Source: Alkalihalobacillus deserti
GTDB taxonomy: Bacteria; Bacillota; Bacilli; Bacillales; Bacillaceae_D
Assembly (NCBI RefSeq): GCF_020734105.1
Contig: NZ_JAJAFR010000001.1
Span: 186,001 to 250,000, forward strand
DNA length: 64,000 nucleotides
Reading direction: 5' to 3'
The notes below the pieces were generated by a model. The model was not told the origin of the DNA. It did no database searches and worked only from the letters and a program-made list of their open reading frames with translations. Position numbers and translations under genes: made by a program. Positions 17,465-25,427 of the stretch are shown one piece after another. Within the stretch, counting starts at the first letter, position 1. Every line of letters starts with the position of its first letter.

Positions 17465-17941
17465 TTAAGGTTGAGGATGAATGCCACCTGATCTGATGAA
17501 AAACCCCCTAACTATCATGCCAATTAGGTAGCCAGCAAGAAGAGAAAGGATGGGGAGCCAAACAACCCCGATGATATGTCCAGATAAGGCAAAGCTTTGC
17601 GAATAAATCACTCCAATTGTTCCGGTGTAAGCAGCAATGGCAAAAGGAATCGCTGCATAAGGAACATCCTTTCCACCAGCATCTCTGTACGCATCATACA
17701 TGGAAAATAGGTAGATGCACGGATAGAACATTATCCATTGATAATTAACGGTTGCATTAGAAACTTCTCCTAAGCCGTAAAAGCTCGGTATAATGGCAGC
17801 ATTTAATCTTGCTTGAACATTAACAAGGAATTCTAAAAAGATAAATAAAAAGCCTTTTGCATATTTTTTATTTAAAAACTGTCCAAAACCAGGAAATGCT
17901 ATGCTCCAAAAAATTGCCTCAGTTTTGCGTTCTCGACTCAT
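17465..17941 (-). CDS. Small multi-spanning membrane protein (TM2-like N-terminus)
   Basis: A 158-residue protein with about four membrane segments. I use ATG 17941 (MSRERKTEAIFWSIAFPGF) because AAAGAGGTTG precedes it; the longer frame from 18001 adds a poorly supported leader. The N-terminal block FPGFGQFLNKKYAKGFLFI resembles the PG-GQ-Y-G pattern of TM2-type proteins. The function is unknown. It is divergent from the BCCT transporter, though its own promoter was not identified. Confidence 0.65.
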   Translation of the reverse strand: MSRERKTEAIFWSIAFPGFGQFLNKKYAKGFLFIFLEFLVNVQARLNAAIIPSFYGLGEVSNATVNYQWIMFYPCIYLFSMYDAYRDAGGKDVPYAAIPFAIAAYTGTIGVIYSQSFALSGHIIGVVWLPILSLLAGYLIGMIVRGFFIRSGGIHPQP

Positions 17942-18151
17942 TGCAACAACCTCTTTCAAAATAACGATTAAATTTGTGAACTCTTTATTCTTGATGTACA
18001 TTTAGCTTCGAGCATTTGAACCCTTTATATAGAGTGTTAATAGTTTATCTTTTTAAGCGTTTTTTACTCCCAAATAATTTACAGTAATTTGCGATCTGTT
18101 CTAGTCCTTCTTCTGTATACTTTTCTTGAAGGTTACACAGTAAGAAAAAAA

Positions 18152-18176
18152 GTTTAATATCGGAAACAGAGGGTAT
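18152..18176 (+). promoter_or_regulatory. Sigma-B-type promoter
   Basis: GTTTAA at 18152-18157, a 13-base spacer, then GGGTAT at 18171-18176. This is a full match to the B. subtilis general-stress sigma-B consensus as I know it. It ends 57 bases before the BCCT transporter start. In B. subtilis some osmoprotectant transporters (opuD, opuE) are under sigma-B. Confidence 0.75.
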
Positions 18177-18233
18177 ATACGTAATTATTGGATACATACT
18201 GGGAATTTAAGGTTTTTAGAAAGGAAGTTAAAA

Positions 18234-19958
18234 ATGAGTCAAACTAATATGTCTAATAATCCAGGTGTTGTTCTGGTTGTTTCTGCCATAATTGTTGGTT
18301 TATTTGTGGCATGGGGTGCTCTTTCTCCAGGATCCTTAGATGCAGTAGCAGGACAAGGACTTGTGTGGATGTTAGAAAACTTTGGTTGGTTTTATATGTT
18401 GTCCACGGCATTTTTTGTTTTATTTGTAATTGTATTAGCTATTAGTCCGTTCGGTAGAATTAGACTAGGGAAATCAGATGAACGCCCCGATTACTCTTGG
18501 TATTCATGGATTGGCATGTTGTTTGCAGCGGGGATTGGTGTTGGTTTTGTATTTTGGGGTGTAGCTGAACCAGTTCTGTATTACTTTGATACTCCTATGG
18601 GGTATAGTCCGGAAACTCCTGAAGCCGCTGTTGCTGGTTTACGTTATGCTGTTTTTCATTGGGCGTTACATCCATGGGCGATTTTTGCTATTGTCGGTTT
18701 AACACTTGCCTATGTTCAATTTAAAAAAGATCGACCAGCTTTAATTAGTTCTGCTTTCTATCCGATTATTGGAGATCGAGTGAACGGATGGATGGGTAAA
18801 TCAATTGATATTTTGGCCGTAATCGCCACTTGTACGGGTGTAGCAACGACATTTGGTCTAAGTGCGCTTCAAATTACCGGAGGTCTGTCTTATATATCTG
18901 ATATTCCGAATACAGCATTGACACAAACCATTATAATTGCCATTGTAACTTTTCTATTTATGTTCTCAGCTGTAAAAGGAGTCGACAAAGGTATTAAAAG
19001 GTTAAGTAATATAAACTTAGCTGTAGCGGCAATCTTATTAATTTTTGTGATTATAGTTGGGCCTACTTTGTTTATCGCAGAGAGCTTTGTCACTACCCTT
19101 GGTGGTTATATCACAAATGTAGCAGCGATGAGTTTGACGATGACGCCATTTACAGAAAGTACTTGGCTTGGAACAAACACGATCTTTTTCTGGGCTTGGC
19201 ATATCGCGTGGGCTCCATTTATGGGGATTTTTATTGCTAGAATTTCGCGTGGGCGTACAATAAGAGAGTTTATGACAGGAGTATTACTGGTCCCATCCCT
19301 TTTAGCTGTTATTTGGTTTACCACATTTGGAGGAACGGCTTTGAATCTTGAGATTGCAGGAGCAGCGCCAATTGGTGATCTAGTCATGAGTAATGTTGAG
19401 CTTGCGCTTTTTGCGACCCTCGGAGAACTACCTTTAAGTGCTATTACAAGTTTCATTGCTGTCATTTTAATTCTCATCTTTTTTATAACGTCTGCAGATT
19501 CTGCATCCTTTGTATTAGGTGCCATGACGACTAACGGCAGCTTGAACCCCAGCTTATTTGTTAAAATGCTTTGGGGGATTTTAATAGCAGGTACAGCTAG
19601 TGTGTTGCTGATAAGCGGGGATGGCGGTCTAAGTGCATTGCAGACGGCTTCAATTATTGCTGCGCTTCCCTTTGCAATCATTATGACCATTATGATTATT
19701 TCGGTCTTAATTATGCTTGGTAAAGATTTTAATTTAGAAGGGAAAACGCGTAAAAAGAAAAACCGGAAAGAAATTAAAGCTGAAATTCGTGAGGAAATGT
19801 ATGATGATATAAAAGAGGAAGTATTAGAAGAGATGAGAGGTGAAGTTTTAGAAGAGATAAAAGAAGAAGTCAAGAAGGAATTAAAGGATGAGATTAAAGA
19901 CAATATTTTTGAAGAATTAGATATCGAACAAGGAAACAATAATAAGAAAAAAGAATGA
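18234..19958 (+). CDS. BCCT-family transporter (betaine/choline/carnitine type) with charged C-terminal tail
   Basis: A 574-residue, 12-segment BCCT carrier for a quaternary-ammonium osmolyte, probably sodium-coupled because the glycine stretch reads AAGIGVG. The family signature FFWAWHIAWAPFMGIFIAR with SRGRTIREF is present. One of the tryptophans of the substrate box is histidine here (WAWHIAW), so the usual betaine specificity is uncertain. From about residue 502 the tail is an unusual, highly charged K/E helix of about 72 residues that probably forms a coiled coil. BetP-type carriers sense osmotic stress with a charged C-terminal helix. The ATG follows GAAAGGAAG. A sigma-B-type promoter lies upstream and a terminator follows. 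Confidence 0.88.
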   Translation: MSQTNMSNNPGVVLVVSAIIVGLFVAWGALSPGSLDAVAGQGLVWMLENFGWFYMLSTAFFVLFVIVLAISPFGRIRLGKSDERPDYSWYSWIGMLFAAGIGVGFVFWGVAEPVLYYFDTPMGYSPETPEAAVAGLRYAVFHWALHPWAIFAIVGLTLAYVQFKKDRPALISSAFYPIIGDRVNGWMGKSIDILAVIATCTGVATTFGLSALQITGGLSYISDIPNTALTQTIIIAIVTFLFMFSAVKGVDKGIKRLSNINLAVAAILLIFVIIVGPTLFIAESFVTTLGGYITNVAAMSLTMTPFTESTWLGTNTIFFWAWHIAWAPFMGIFIARISRGRTIREFMTGVLLVPSLLAVIWFTTFGGTALNLEIAGAAPIGDLVMSNVELALFATLGELPLSAITSFIAVILILIFFITSADSASFVLGAMTTNGSLNPSLFVKMLWGILIAGTASVLLISGDGGLSALQTASIIAALPFAIIMTIMIISVLIMLGKDFNLEGKTRKKKNRKEIKAEIREEMYDDIKEEVLEEMRGEVLEEIKEEVKKELKDEIKDNIFEELDIEQGNNNKKKE

Positions 19959-20033
19959 GCGAATATGTAAAGGGTTCAGTTGAATGGAGAGGGAAAATTA
20001 CATTAAGAGTTGAAATAGCAAATAGAATAACAA

Positions 20034-20081
20034 CAATAAGCGCTTGGGATTTCTGAATTGCCCCAATGCGCTTATTTTATT
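20034..20081 (+). terminator. Intrinsic terminator of the BCCT gene
   Basis: AATAAGCGC-TTGGG pairs with CCCAA-TGCGCTTATT around an AT-rich loop and is followed by TTA and T-rich sequence. The remaining 19959-20245 stretch shows no gene. Confidence 0.75.
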
Positions 20082-20245
20082 GGACCTTCTCGAATCATAG
20101 AATCAATACTTCAACAATGAAAAAAGAAGAATAAGCTTTTTCCTATCGCAATAAACCTGTTATTTACTGTTTTCTCCCCTAGTTGCAACTCGTTCCCAAA
20201 ACGCTAATCCTCTTTTTCTTTAGCCTATTCTCTGTAAGCATTAAC

Positions 20246-20273
20246 ACATTCTAAGCGCTTGTATCATAAACTA
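20246..20273 (+). promoter_or_regulatory. Sigma-K-type promoter of the CotW-like gene
   Basis: AC at 20246-20247, 17 bases, then CATAAACTA at 20265-20273, fitting the late mother-cell consensus (AC, 16-17, CATA-NNN-TA). The gene starts 44 bases downstream. Confidence 0.6.
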
Positions 20274-20316
20274 ATAATGCCATTCGGCTACACTTAGTAA
20301 GAAAGGATGCTTGATT

Positions 20317-20637
20317 ATGGGAAATTATCAGCAAGACCTTATGGATATAATGGTAAAGAAGGTTTTAGGTAAGCATAAAGTAACACCTGTATCAGATTTG
20401 TCAGAAGAGGATAAAGAGAAAGTAAAAAAGGTGGTTGGTGAAATACAATCTGAAGTGGAAAGTTTTTTAGAAAATCAAAATAAAACGTTAAGCGAACAAG
20501 ATTTTCAGAGTGAGGAACAGTCGAAAACAAAGTCTAAAGGCAAGACTAATCCGGTTGTAAATGAATCATTGCAAAAAATAATAAAAAGTAAAAATGATTT
20601 AAATAAAGTAAAAATGTTTTTTAATAAAAATAAATAA
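20317..20637 (+). CDS. Spore coat protein, CotW-like
   Basis: A 106-residue, highly charged, cysteine-free protein. The block VKKVLGKHKVTPVSDLSEEDKEKVKKVVGEIQ then VESFLENQNK resembles my recollection of CotW of B. subtilis, also about 105 residues, and the gene sits just before two CotX-domain genes as cotW does beside cotX. CotW belongs to the insoluble coat/crust fraction. The start is ATG 20317, behind AAAGGATG; TTG 20311 is too close to it. A sigma-K-type promoter lies upstream. The name rests on pattern and context and was not checked by alignment. Confidence 0.6.
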   Translation: MGNYQQDLMDIMVKKVLGKHKVTPVSDLSEEDKEKVKKVVGEIQSEVESFLENQNKTLSEQDFQSEEQSKTKSKGKTNPVVNESLQKIIKSKNDLNKVKMFFNKNK

Positions 20638-20660
20638 TCTGTTAAAGATGGTCTCTTGAT

Positions 20661-20706
20661 AAGGCACTGAAAAAGGTGAAAATCATACCTTTTTTCAGTG
20701 CCTTTT
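20661..20706 (+). terminator. Strong hairpin terminator, related to the dispersed repeat
   Basis: GGCACTGAAAAAGGT pairs with ACCTTTTTTCAGTGCC (one bulged T), followed by TTTT. The core AAAAAGGT...ACCTTTTT is the same as in hairpin 1 of the dispersed repeat family (10643, 30233, 45113), with different outer arms. Confidence 0.8.
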
Positions 20707-20773
20707 GAGATAGTGAGGCCATTTTTATTTATAGGTGATTATAATTAGGCGCTAGAATTGAGGCAAACGACCT

Positions 20774-20801
20774 AGCAAATATCTTCAAAGTTCATAATGT
20801 A
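20774..20801 (+). promoter_or_regulatory. Sigma-K-type promoter of first cotX paralog
   Basis: CATAATGTA at 20793-20801 fits the sigma-K -10 form. The region before it (GAGGCAAACGACC, then AGCAAAT) is nearly repeated before the second paralog with the same spacing of 21 bases from GAC to CATA, so both genes share a duplicated promoter. Confidence 0.55.
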
Positions 20802-20830
20802 CAGTAGAATGGAAAAGGAGGAAGTGAAAA

Positions 20831-21208
20831 ATGAATCACGAAATTACCCAAGAGGCTGATCAGATAAATAAAACGATGCAGCAATCGAAAGAGCTTATTT
20901 TTATTAAAGATTCATGTGATATAAATGTAAGCTCAACCGATACAAAAGCAGCTGTTTCATTACAGGCTTCTTTACAAGCAGCAATCGCATTAGTAATTAG
21001 CATTTCCGTTGCGAGTAGTGAACAAGCAGAAAGCATCACTCAAGAATTATTACAAACAACTAAAACAAAGCAAGTGACGATACAAAAGACCGTAATTGAG
21101 AATTCTAAAAATGTAGATGTGACTACAACGGATACTCAAATTGGAGTTAATATTCAATTATTACTGCAAATTCTTTTAGCGCTGTTAGTAAATCTGGATG
21201 TTTTATAG
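20831..21208 (+). CDS. Spore coat protein X (CotX domain), paralog 1
   Basis: A 125-residue CotX/CotV-domain protein of the outer coat or crust. It holds two tandem half-domains: FIKDSCDINVSSTDTKAAVS followed by LQASLQAAIALVIS, and VIENSKNVDVTTTDTQIGVN followed by IQLLLQILLALLVN. Both halves have the pattern (D/N)S-x-x-(V/I)-x-x-(S/T)-(S/T)-TDT, suggesting an internal duplication. It shares nearly the whole domain with the next gene. The ATG follows AAAAGGAGG. It probably forms insoluble multimers with its paralog in the mother cell. Confidence 0.88.
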   Translation: MNHEITQEADQINKTMQQSKELIFIKDSCDINVSSTDTKAAVSLQASLQAAIALVISISVASSEQAESITQELLQTTKTKQVTIQKTVIENSKNVDVTTTDTQIGVNIQLLLQILLALLVNLDVL

Positions 21209-21263
21209 AAATAGTTGATGTTGTTAGAGATCTCACGAATCCTATGAATTGAATATGGATTAT

Positions 21264-21300
21264 AAAGAGCGGCTACATCTTTAGAGCTGCTCTTTCTTTT
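21264..21300 (+). terminator. Intrinsic terminator between the cotX paralogs
   Basis: AAAGAGCGGC pairs with GAGCTGCTCTTT (G-U tolerant) around an AT-rich loop, followed by CTTTT. It gives the two paralogs separate transcripts. Confidence 0.65.
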
Positions 21301-21352
21301 GAATTTAAAGCTAAAACGTAAAATTAGACGCATTAACCGAGGCAAATGACCA

Positions 21353-21380
21353 AGCAAATCTTACATAGAGACATAGTGTA
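21353..21380 (+). promoter_or_regulatory. Sigma-K-type promoter of second cotX paralog
   Basis: CATAGTGTA at 21372-21380, preceded by GAGGCAAATGACC and AGCAAAT, almost the same sequence and spacing as before paralog 1. Confidence 0.55.
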
Positions 21381-21408
21381 AATTAGAAAAGGAAAGGAGG
21401 AAATGAAA

Positions 21409-21867
21409 ATGAATCAAGAGGTATACTATTCATCTAAAAAGGAAGAACCAAGTTGGTCTGCACTTGATCCTCAAGCATGTCATCCATCAGAAAATGCAGC
21501 TGTAGAACAAGAGGCTGTTCAAGTAGACAAAACATTACAATTCTCTGAGGAGTATATTTTCATTAAAGATTCTTGTGATGTAACAGTGAGCTCAACGGAT
21601 ACTAAAGCAGCGGTGTCGTTACAAGCGTCATTACAAGCAGCGATCGCGTTAGTAATCAGTATCTCTGTTGCAAGTAGCGATCAAGCAGAACAAATCACTC
21701 AAGAATTACTTCAAAGCACAAAGACGAAGCAATTGAACTATCAAAAAACAGTCATAGAGAACTCTCGTAACGTGGATATAACAACAACCGACACTCAAAT
21801 TGGTGTAAACATCCAACTATTACTTCAAATTCTCCTAGCGTTACTAGTTAACCTTGATGTTCTATAA
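21409..21867 (+). CDS. Spore coat protein X (CotX domain), paralog 2
   Basis: A 152-residue paralog with an N-terminal extension of about 30 residues (polar, DPQACHPSENAAVEQEA) before the same two-part CotX domain. The domain differs from paralog 1 at only a few positions, for example QLNYQKTVIENSRNVDITTTD. The start is ATG 21409 (MNQEVYYSS) because AAGGAGG at 21394-21400 is spaced for it, not for ATG 21403. The single cysteine in the extension and the one in KDSCD could form crosslinks in the coat; that is inference. Confidence 0.88.
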   Translation: MNQEVYYSSKKEEPSWSALDPQACHPSENAAVEQEAVQVDKTLQFSEEYIFIKDSCDVTVSSTDTKAAVSLQASLQAAIALVISISVASSDQAEQITQELLQSTKTKQLNYQKTVIENSRNVDITTTDTQIGVNIQLLLQILLALLVNLDVL

Positions 21868-21879
21868 GATTAAAGTGGT

Positions 21880-21911
21880 ATAGGACGGGATCTACCTGTC
21901 CTATTTTTTTG
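21880..21911 (+). terminator. Intrinsic terminator of cotX paralog 2
   Basis: TAGGACGGG pairs with CCTGTCCTA around a short loop, followed by TTTTTTT. Confidence 0.85.
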
Positions 21912-22030
21912 TTTGGGCCGACCGTGTATATCTTATTTGAAGTAATCAGGAAAACTTCTTTTACGGTAAAGAAATCATGTTGATATTTGGAACTTTTACC
22001 CAATTAAAAAGAATAGAGTGATTATATGAA

Positions 22031-22394
22031 ATGACAACAGACCCTGGTGTTAAAGATATGCTTTCCTTCTTAATAGCGCGAGATGATGCACCAGAATCCG
22101 TGGTATGTAGCAATTTGTGAACTAGAAGAAAAAGAAAATATTGTCGTTCCAAGTACATTCCCTCGTGCTCTTGAGAAACAAGAGGTAGCTTATGATTATT
22201 ATGATTTATCTGGAGGCACAGCAAGTAAAGAAGGACGTTGGGCACAAGGGCCAAGTATGGATGGCTTAGGTGAATTCAAGTATTATCATAACCCTGAACC
22301 CTTTGGTAAGATTCCTAAAGTAAGACTAGCTCCTCCATATGTACACAATACAATTTTTCCAAAAGGACCTCATATACCGCCTCTTATAGGATAA
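22031..22394 (+). pseudogene. Manganese catalase remnant (C-terminal part, frameshifted)
   Basis: The frame from ATG 22031 reads MTTDPGVKDMLSFLIARDDA and then goes off; a shift near 22083 continues it as MHQNPWYVAICELEE, VVPSTFPRALEKQEVAYDYY and GRWAQGPSMDGLGEF, ending with PPYVHNT. These are consecutive blocks of the C-terminal half of Mn-containing (di-manganese) catalase such as B. subtilis YdbD. The N-terminal half with most metal ligands is missing, and there is a stop just before MTTDPG. The gene is not functional. The intact family detoxifies hydrogen peroxide, and some members are spore coat proteins. Confidence 0.82.
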
Positions 22395-22399
22395 TATTT

Positions 22400-22677
22400 T
22401 CTTTTATTTTTGACAAAGGGAGTTCATTAGGAATGAGCTCTTTTTCTTTTTTTTTTACCTTGATGAATTTTAAGATAAGCAGTGATAAAAACAAAGCTGT
22501 AAAAACGGAAATAATAGTTAAGCCAACTAGTTCAAGGAAAGTGCATTTGAAATTATGCTTCCAATCATACTTATGTACAAGGTTCTAAAAACTTTTTCAT
22601 TAATTCCTTCACCAATACCAGAAACCGGAGAAGTAACCAATAATTATTCCTAAAAGTATGCACCAATAAATCTCCAT
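22400..22677 (-). pseudogene. Frameshifted small membrane protein gene
   Basis: A strong AAGGAGGG site lies before ATG 22677, which reads MEIYWCILLGIIIGYFSGFW and stops after 22 residues. The other two frames then continue plausibly as GIGEGINEKVFRTLYISMIG with SIISNALSLN, and next LVGLTIISVFTALFLSLLIL with KFIKVKKK. Together this would be a protein of about 85-95 residues with two membrane segments, broken by two frameshifts. The end overlaps a hairpin and T run (22420-22455) that can terminate plus-strand transcripts. It may instead be a real 22-residue peptide gene. The family is unknown. Confidence 0.45.
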
Positions 22678-22831
22678 AAATCCCTCCTTATTTTATTATA
22701 AAATAATTCAGCTTTAAGACATAGAAAAGAGTCGATGAAAGAGCATGCGAGTTTGACTTAGCAATCTGACTTATACAATAAGAGCTTGGTACATGAAAGT
22801 ACATGTAATTCGGGAAAATGTATAAAAATAA

Positions 22832-22858
22832 AGAGGATTTAGTGGGAATTTGGAGAAT
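22832..22858 (+). promoter_or_regulatory. Sigma-H-type promoter of the sporulation kinase
   Basis: AGAGGATTT at 22832-22840, 11 bases, then GGAGAAT at 22852-22858. Both elements match the early-sporulation sigma-H consensus as I know it (RNAGGAWWW, 11-12, RNNGAAT). The start codon is 35 bases downstream. Confidence 0.7.
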
Positions 22859-22893
22859 TTTATCGATACTAGAGTTTTGTTAGGAGAATGTAA

Positions 22894-24672
22894 ATGAATG
22901 GTTCCGTTTTTTCGCTATGTCTAGAAGCGTCATTACAAGGACAAGCAATTTTAAATGAAAAAGGAGAATTTCTGTTCGTCAATCGAGCTTTTTGTGAACA
23001 GGTTGGATATACGAAACAGGAAATTTTCTTGTTATCTATTGAATCGTTTGTCATTGCTGAGGCTAATGATGATCTTATGAAAAAAGAACCGATGATCCAA
23101 AGGGGCATTCAGCAGAAACAGTTAGAAAAGCTCATAATACATGGAAATGGTTATTTACAAAGTACACTATTTACGATAACTGATGTTTCTAACGATGCAC
23201 AAGTTTACTTCCATGTTCAGTTAGATAAAATAGTGACTACTTTTAACGATGGTGATTATTCATTACTTGAATCAAGGATACATGAACGAGATGAAGTTCG
23301 TTTGCCTAAAAAGATTTTAGACGGGATAAAAGATGCCATTATGACCATTAGGCTAGATGGTCAGTTTCTATACGTGAATGAAGCAGCTGCAACAATATTG
23401 AAAACAGAAAAGGAAGAACTAGTCAGCAGTGATTTTTGGTCTTGCTTAAAACAGAATAACGATGAGATACTTTTAGGTAAATTTTATCAGTTATTAGCGG
23501 GTGAGGATTATAAACAATTCGAACTGTATAGAAAGAATCAAAATGAGTGGTTCGATGTTAGAGCCTATCGTTCGGATGATCAAGTAACATTTTACTTTAT
23601 TAATATTAGTAATCGAAAACAAATGGAAAAAGAATTAAGAGAAAAAGAAATGAATTATAGAACTTTAGTTGAAGAGTCTCCGGAAACTATATCAGTTCAT
23701 GATGGGAAGGAATTTATCTATATTAATCCAGCTGGAAAAAAACTTTTAGGTATTAAGAGTTTCAAAAATGGTGAGATAAAGATTTTAGATGTAATTGCGC
23801 TTCAAGATCAAACTAGAGTACGTGAGAATATTCGCTTGCTTTTAACAGGTAAGAAAAAAATGACTAATTCTGTTTGTACATTAACAAGCATGGATGGTAA
23901 GAAATTCGAAGCCGAAGCGACAACAACTCTCATCACATTCCAAGGGAAGCCAGCTTTTAGAACGATTTTAAAGGATATTTCTGAGCGGAAAAAACTAGAT
24001 GACCTTATTAGGAAGTCAGATAAATTATCTGTAGTAGCCCAACTTGCTGCAGGCGTAGCTCACGAGATTCGTAATCCTTTAACAACGGTAAAGGGATTTC
24101 TCCAACTTTTTCAAAAAGAACAGCAGTTTAATCCTTTTTATGTAAGTTTAGTGTTGGAGGAACTTGTAAGAGTTGAATCCATTATTTATGAGTATTTAAC
24201 ATTAGCAAAACCGAATGTTGAAAGTGTATTTAAAAAAATTGATATTCACGTACTAATTGATCAGATCTTGACGTTAACGAAGGCACAATCCAATATGAAT
24301 AATGTTACTTTGGAATTCGAGTATGAACAAGTACCAGTTATTTATGGTCTTGAGAAACAATTAAAGCAAGTGTTCATCAATTTATTGAGAAATTCAATCG
24401 AAGCAGTTACTGAAAGTGGAATCATCCATGTACGAATCTTAAACCATCCAGATAGCCAAGTATGCATTCAAGTAGAGGATAATGGTTGTGGCATACCATA
24501 TGAACGAATTGAGCGCCTTGGTGAGCCTTTTTATTCAACAAAAGAAAAAGGAACAGGTTTAGGTCTTATGGTTTGTTATAAAATTATCGAGCATCATAAC
24601 GGTGTTTTAAATATTCATAGTGAAGAAGGATTAGGAACAAAAATGGAAGTAATCTTACCCGCAAGCTCATAA
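22894..24672 (+). CDS. PAS-domain sporulation sensor histidine kinase (KinA/KinE type)
   Basis: A 592-residue soluble kinase. Three PAS-like segments cover about residues 1-110, 140-245 and 255-365; a PAC-type ending (FYFINISNRKQMEKELREKE) precedes the third. The HisKA dimerisation helix AAGVAHEIRNPLTTVKGFLQ has the phosphorylated histidine near residue 390, and the ATPase domain follows with NLLRNSIEA (N box), VEDNGCGIP (G1) and GTGLGLMVCYKI (G2). NPLTTVKGFLQLF is typical of the kinases that feed the Spo0F-Spo0A phosphorelay. There is no membrane segment and no adjacent response regulator, as in KinA. A sigma-H-type promoter lies upstream, as for kinA. Which Kin ortholog it is cannot be decided. 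Confidence 0.88.
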   Translation: MNGSVFSLCLEASLQGQAILNEKGEFLFVNRAFCEQVGYTKQEIFLLSIESFVIAEANDDLMKKEPMIQRGIQQKQLEKLIIHGNGYLQSTLFTITDVSNDAQVYFHVQLDKIVTTFNDGDYSLLESRIHERDEVRLPKKILDGIKDAIMTIRLDGQFLYVNEAAATILKTEKEELVSSDFWSCLKQNNDEILLGKFYQLLAGEDYKQFELYRKNQNEWFDVRAYRSDDQVTFYFINISNRKQMEKELREKEMNYRTLVEESPETISVHDGKEFIYINPAGKKLLGIKSFKNGEIKILDVIALQDQTRVRENIRLLLTGKKKMTNSVCTLTSMDGKKFEAEATTTLITFQGKPAFRTILKDISERKKLDDLIRKSDKLSVVAQLAAGVAHEIRNPLTTVKGFLQLFQKEQQFNPFYVSLVLEELVRVESIIYEYLTLAKPNVESVFKKIDIHVLIDQILTLTKAQSNMNNVTLEFEYEQVPVIYGLEKQLKQVFINLLRNSIEAVTESGIIHVRILNHPDSQVCIQVEDNGCGIPYERIERLGEPFYSTKEKGTGLGLMVCYKIIEHHNGVLNIHSEEGLGTKMEVILPASS

Positions 24673-24694
24673 AAATAAGATGGTCTTTTAAGCA

Positions 24695-24728
24695 TTAGCC
24701 GTAAAACACGTAAAGGTTTTACGGTTAA
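24695..24728 (+). terminator. Hairpin terminator of the kinase gene
   Basis: TTAGCCGTAAAAC pairs with GTTTTACGGTTAA around a 9-base loop. The following sequence is T-rich (TTTAATAAG) but without a long T run. Confidence 0.6.
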
Positions 24729-24964
24729 TTTAATAAGTACTATTTTCTTCTTTTCTGATAGGACAATCTTTTTCAAGGTCCTTTTTTCTTTGGAATTATC
24801 AAAAAGTGATTAGTGAGGTTGTAATAATGTCAAATGAATCTATGAAAAAATGTAAAAGGGAGAGGGATCCTTCTAACGACTCAAGGAGTTTAGTATGATA
24901 GGGATAGTTGGAAGCACATCATACAAAATCAAATTCCAACCCAACTAAAAAGGAGGAATTTACG

Positions 24965-25111
24965 ATGAGTAAGAAACTACTTTATACGATTTTAGCAGGA
25001 GCACTTTCAATTAGCGTGCTAGCAGCATGTGGAGAGCCAGTTGACGAGAACGCACCAGTCGAAGATCCAGCAACGATCGATGAGCCTGTTGGTGAAGAAA
25101 CAACTGAGTAA
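24965..25111 (+). CDS. Very small acidic lipoprotein
   Basis: A 48-residue protein with signal peptide and lipobox LAAC (MSKKLLYTILAGALSISVLAAC); the lipidated cysteine is residue 22. The mature part is only about 27 residues of E, D, P and T, with no fold evident. The start at ATG 24965 follows AAAAAGGAGG. A terminator follows at 25155. It resembles the N-terminal region of the next gene's lipoprotein (also acidic and rich in E, T and P), so it could be a stub of a duplicated binding-protein gene or a genuine surface microlipoprotein. The family is not recognised. Confidence 0.65.
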   Translation: MSKKLLYTILAGALSISVLAACGEPVDENAPVEDPATIDEPVGEETTE

Positions 25112-25154
25112 TAATACTTAACATCACAAAATGAATATATACTAGCATTAAATG

Positions 25155-25194
25155 AGTGACTCAATAGTTAAAAGGCTGTTGAGTCACTTTTTTT
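25155..25194 (+). terminator. Intrinsic terminator
   Basis: AGTGACTCAA pairs with TTGAGTCACT, followed by TTTTTT. The remaining 25195-25427 stretch is AT-rich leader before artP without a visible gene. Confidence 0.85.
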
Positions 25195-25427
25195 AGGGAG
25201 TGAATAAAAGCACTTCCATTTGTTTTGTGATAATAAATTAAATATACAGAAATAATAAAAGAGTTTGATAGATAAACTACAAAATATATTGAAAAGACAG
25301 CGGAATCCTGTTACTTGTATTAAGACACCTTTTTCGGAGCAAAAGTATTTGCATTCATAAAACATTGTGTTAATATGCATGTACAAGAATAATCATTATA
25401 TTAATAGAGAAATAGTGGGGGTTTACA

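Noticed and set aside
19106..19939. A 277-codon minus-strand frame
   Set aside because: It lies wholly antisense to the well-supported BCCT transporter; its low-complexity S/I/K composition reflects the complement of the charged tail.
21961..22254. A 97-codon minus-strand frame
   Set aside because: It is antisense to the readable manganese catalase remnant, which matches a known family.
24827..24898. A 23-codon frame before the small lipoprotein, behind GAGGTTGTAATA
   Set aside because: The product is short and polar, with no conserved pattern; evidence for translation is weak.
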